DNA from: Paenibacillus faecalis
GTDB lineage: Bacteria; Bacillota; Bacilli; Paenibacillales; Paenibacillaceae
Reading direction: 5' to 3'
Assembly: GCF_900289175.1 (NCBI RefSeq)
Contig: NZ_LT985747.1
Location: 1,377,121-1,441,120 of the forward strand
Length of the DNA: 64,000 nt
Within the stretch, counting starts at the first letter, position 1. Each line of letters starts with the position of its first letter. Under the pieces are notes generated by a model, which was not told the DNA's origin, searched no databases, and saw nothing but the letters and a program-made list of their open reading frames with translations. Shown here in pieces: positions 62,591 to 64,000 of this stretch. A program made the translations under genes and the position numbers.

Positions 62591-64000
62591 TTATTTCGTA
62601 CGAAGCAGACGAAGTCCGTTCAGTATAACCAGAATGGTACTGCCTTCATGACCGACCACGCCCAGCGGAAGTGCAACGCCTGACATAAAATTGGTTACAA
62701 TCAGTGTCAAAATGACTGCAATCGCAAATGTTATATTTTGCTTTATGATCCGCTGTGCCTTGCGGGCAACCTTCACAGTACTGGCAATCTCCTCAATATT
62801 GTCATTCATCAATACCGCATCGGCAACCTCCAGGGCCGTTCCACTGCCGGTTACCCCCATACCAATACCTACTGTAGCTGTTGCCAGTGCCGGAGCATCA
62901 TTGACTCCATCACCAATCATAACGACATGGCCGTAAGTTTCACGCAAGTTCTTTACATGCTCCACTTTATCTTCCGGCAGCAAATCAGAGAATACCATGT
63001 CAACGCCTGTTTGCTCTGCTATAACTTGAGCGGTTGCTTTGCGGTCGCCTGTCAGCATAGCTACCTTAATGCCCAGCTGCTGCAGACGTTTTACTGCCGC
63101 AGCTGCCTGCGGACGCACCGTATCTTGCAAAGCGATCATTCCAACTACCGTATCACCTGCCAGCACGACGGAAACCGTCTTGCCTTCCGACTCCAATCTG
63201 GTACGAATAGCAATCCAGTCCGAAGCATCTGTTAAGCTCTTTGTATGATCAGCAATGTCTGTCATCTCAGCTCCGAGGGCAGTCTCAGACGTGGTATCCT
63301 TTATCCGGTCCAACACATCGCTCTTTCCGATTTTCCACAGCTTTCCTTGAACTTCAGCTTGCATTCCCCAGCCGGTTATAGATTGCGCATTCTCCGCCGG
63401 GAAAAGCTCGATACCTTCCTCTTCAGCTTTGTTCACAATTGCTAACGCCAACGGATGCTTGGACATGCTTTCCACCGACGCGCAAATCGCAAGCAGTTCC
63501 TCTCGTGTCAGCATGTCACCTGCAATAAAATCGGTAACCTTTGGAGAACCAATCGTTAGTGTTCCTGTCTTATCAAATGCAACCACCGCAGTGCGAGCCA
63601 TGTTCTCGACATGGGCTCCACCTTTAAACAGTACACCTTTCCGGGCTCGGTTCGAGATGGCGGACAATATGGCTGGCATGATGGATGACACCAGCGCACA
63701 TGGAGAGGCGACAACAAGAAAAACCATCGCTTTATAGAATGAGGTGTTCCAATCCCATCCAAGAATCGGTGTCGCCAGTCCGATCAATGCCACAGTAACG
63801 ATCACTACTACACGAGCATATATCGATTCGAAACGTTTAATGAACCGCTCTGATTCCGGAACTTCGCTTTCAGCTTCCTCCACCAATTTAATAATTTTTG
63901 CAAAAAGAGTTTCTTCTGCCCTTTGAGTCACTACGATATAAAGCACACCTTCTCCATTAAGGGTCCCGGCAAATACAGGATCGCCTACCGCTTTATCCAC
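62591..64000 (-). CDS. P1B-4-type metal-exporting ATPase, 5' end beyond window
   Basis: The C-terminal 469 residues of a P-type ATPase; the frame is open at the right edge, so the N-terminal part is missing. DKTGTLT holds the phosphorylated Asp, GDGVNDAPAL is the hinge motif. The membrane metal site reads ASPCALV (SPC, not CPC), and HEGSTILVILNGLR follows in the last helix. SPC with HEG(G/S)(T/S) is the mark of the P1B-4 group (CoaT, CtpD, B. subtilis PfeT), which export Fe2+ or Co2+. So an iron/cobalt exporter is favoured over Cd/Zn, though routine annotation would say heavy metal ATPase. Confidence 0.88.
   Translation of the reverse strand: MDKAVGDPVFAGTLNGEGVLYIVVTQRAEETLFAKIIKLVEEAESEVPESERFIKRFESIYARVVVIVTVALIGLATPILGWDWNTSFYKAMVFLVVASPCALVSSIMPAILSAISNRARKGVLFKGGAHVENMARTAVVAFDKTGTLTIGSPKVTDFIAGDMLTREELLAICASVESMSKHPLALAIVNKAEEEGIELFPAENAQSITGWGMQAEVQGKLWKIGKSDVLDRIKDTTSETALGAEMTDIADHTKSLTDASDWIAIRTRLESEGKTVSVVLAGDTVVGMIALQDTVRPQAAAAVKRLQQLGIKVAMLTGDRKATAQVIAEQTGVDMVFSDLLPEDKVEHVKNLRETYGHVVMIGDGVNDAPALATATVGIGMGVTGSGTALEVADAVLMNDNIEEIASTVKVARKAQRIIKQNITFAIAVILTLIVTNFMSGVALPLGVVGHEGSTILVILNGLRLLRTK

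Overview
The window looks like a chromosomal segment of a low-to-moderate GC, spore-forming Firmicute, most likely Paenibacillus. The evidence is the spore protease YyaC, a DUF1128 protein, strong AGGAGG-type ribosome binding sites, T-run terminators, several YesM/YesN two-component pairs beside CUT1 sugar transporters without their own ATPase gene, and an rsbV-rsbW-sigB operon. The genus is inferred from gene content only. No rRNA, tRNA, insertion sequence, prophage or CRISPR array was seen.

Layout. 1-6.7 kb: a cut-off O-antigen-ligase-like membrane protein, a methyltransferase, a DUF6483 protein, an alpha/beta hydrolase, YyaC, DUF1128, a 0.7-kb gene-free stretch with repeats and stem-loops, and an L-asparaginase II. 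6.9-9.3 kb: small envelope/stress proteins (GlsB-like, YtxH, DUF5665) and a CorA-like metal transporter. 9.4-18.6 kb: one co-oriented cluster, read right to left, of PP2C response regulator, giant hybrid kinase, CheR-type methyltransferase, a REC-kinase-REC protein, RsbV, RsbW and SigB. This matches the RsbK/RsbY/RsbM control of SigB known from the Bacillus cereus group, with one extra hybrid kinase. 18.8-25.9 kb: general stress protein, DUF948 protein, secreted and anchored hypotheticals, a cation diffusion facilitator, an ABC-F ATPase and an MBL-fold hydrolase. Four matches to a SigB-like promoter (GTTTC[AG], 14-nt spacer, G-rich -10) precede stress-type genes here.

26.0-28.6 kb: cytochrome bd oxidase cydA-cydB with a 32-residue CydS gene and another 33-residue membrane peptide gene upstream of cydA. 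28.8-33.1 kb: a CvfC-like HEAT-repeat protein, a lysine riboswitch with terminator upstream of a LysP-type permease, and a secreted transglutaminase-like protein.

33.4-61.0 kb is a plant-polysaccharide region: xylA-xylB with divergent xylR, an overlapping operator and a cre site; a CUT1 transporter with GH1 beta-glucosidase and GH42 beta-galactosidase under a divergent YesM/YesN-type pair; a second GH42 with a second, LplABC-like CUT1 transporter and two-component pair; a GH31 alpha-xylosidase; and a divergent AraC regulator. Alpha-xylosidase, beta-galactosidases, beta-glucosidase and xylose isomerase/kinase together would fit uptake and breakdown of xyloglucan-type oligosaccharides (inference). 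61.2-64.0 kb: a two-helix membrane peptide, thioredoxin reductase with a PerR-like box, and the 3' part of a P1B-4 metal-exporting ATPase that runs off the window.

Two points deserve most attention: the kinase/partner-switching cluster with its unexplained extra REC-kinase-REC protein and candidate SigB regulon, and the lysine riboswitch with a duplicated P1 strand.
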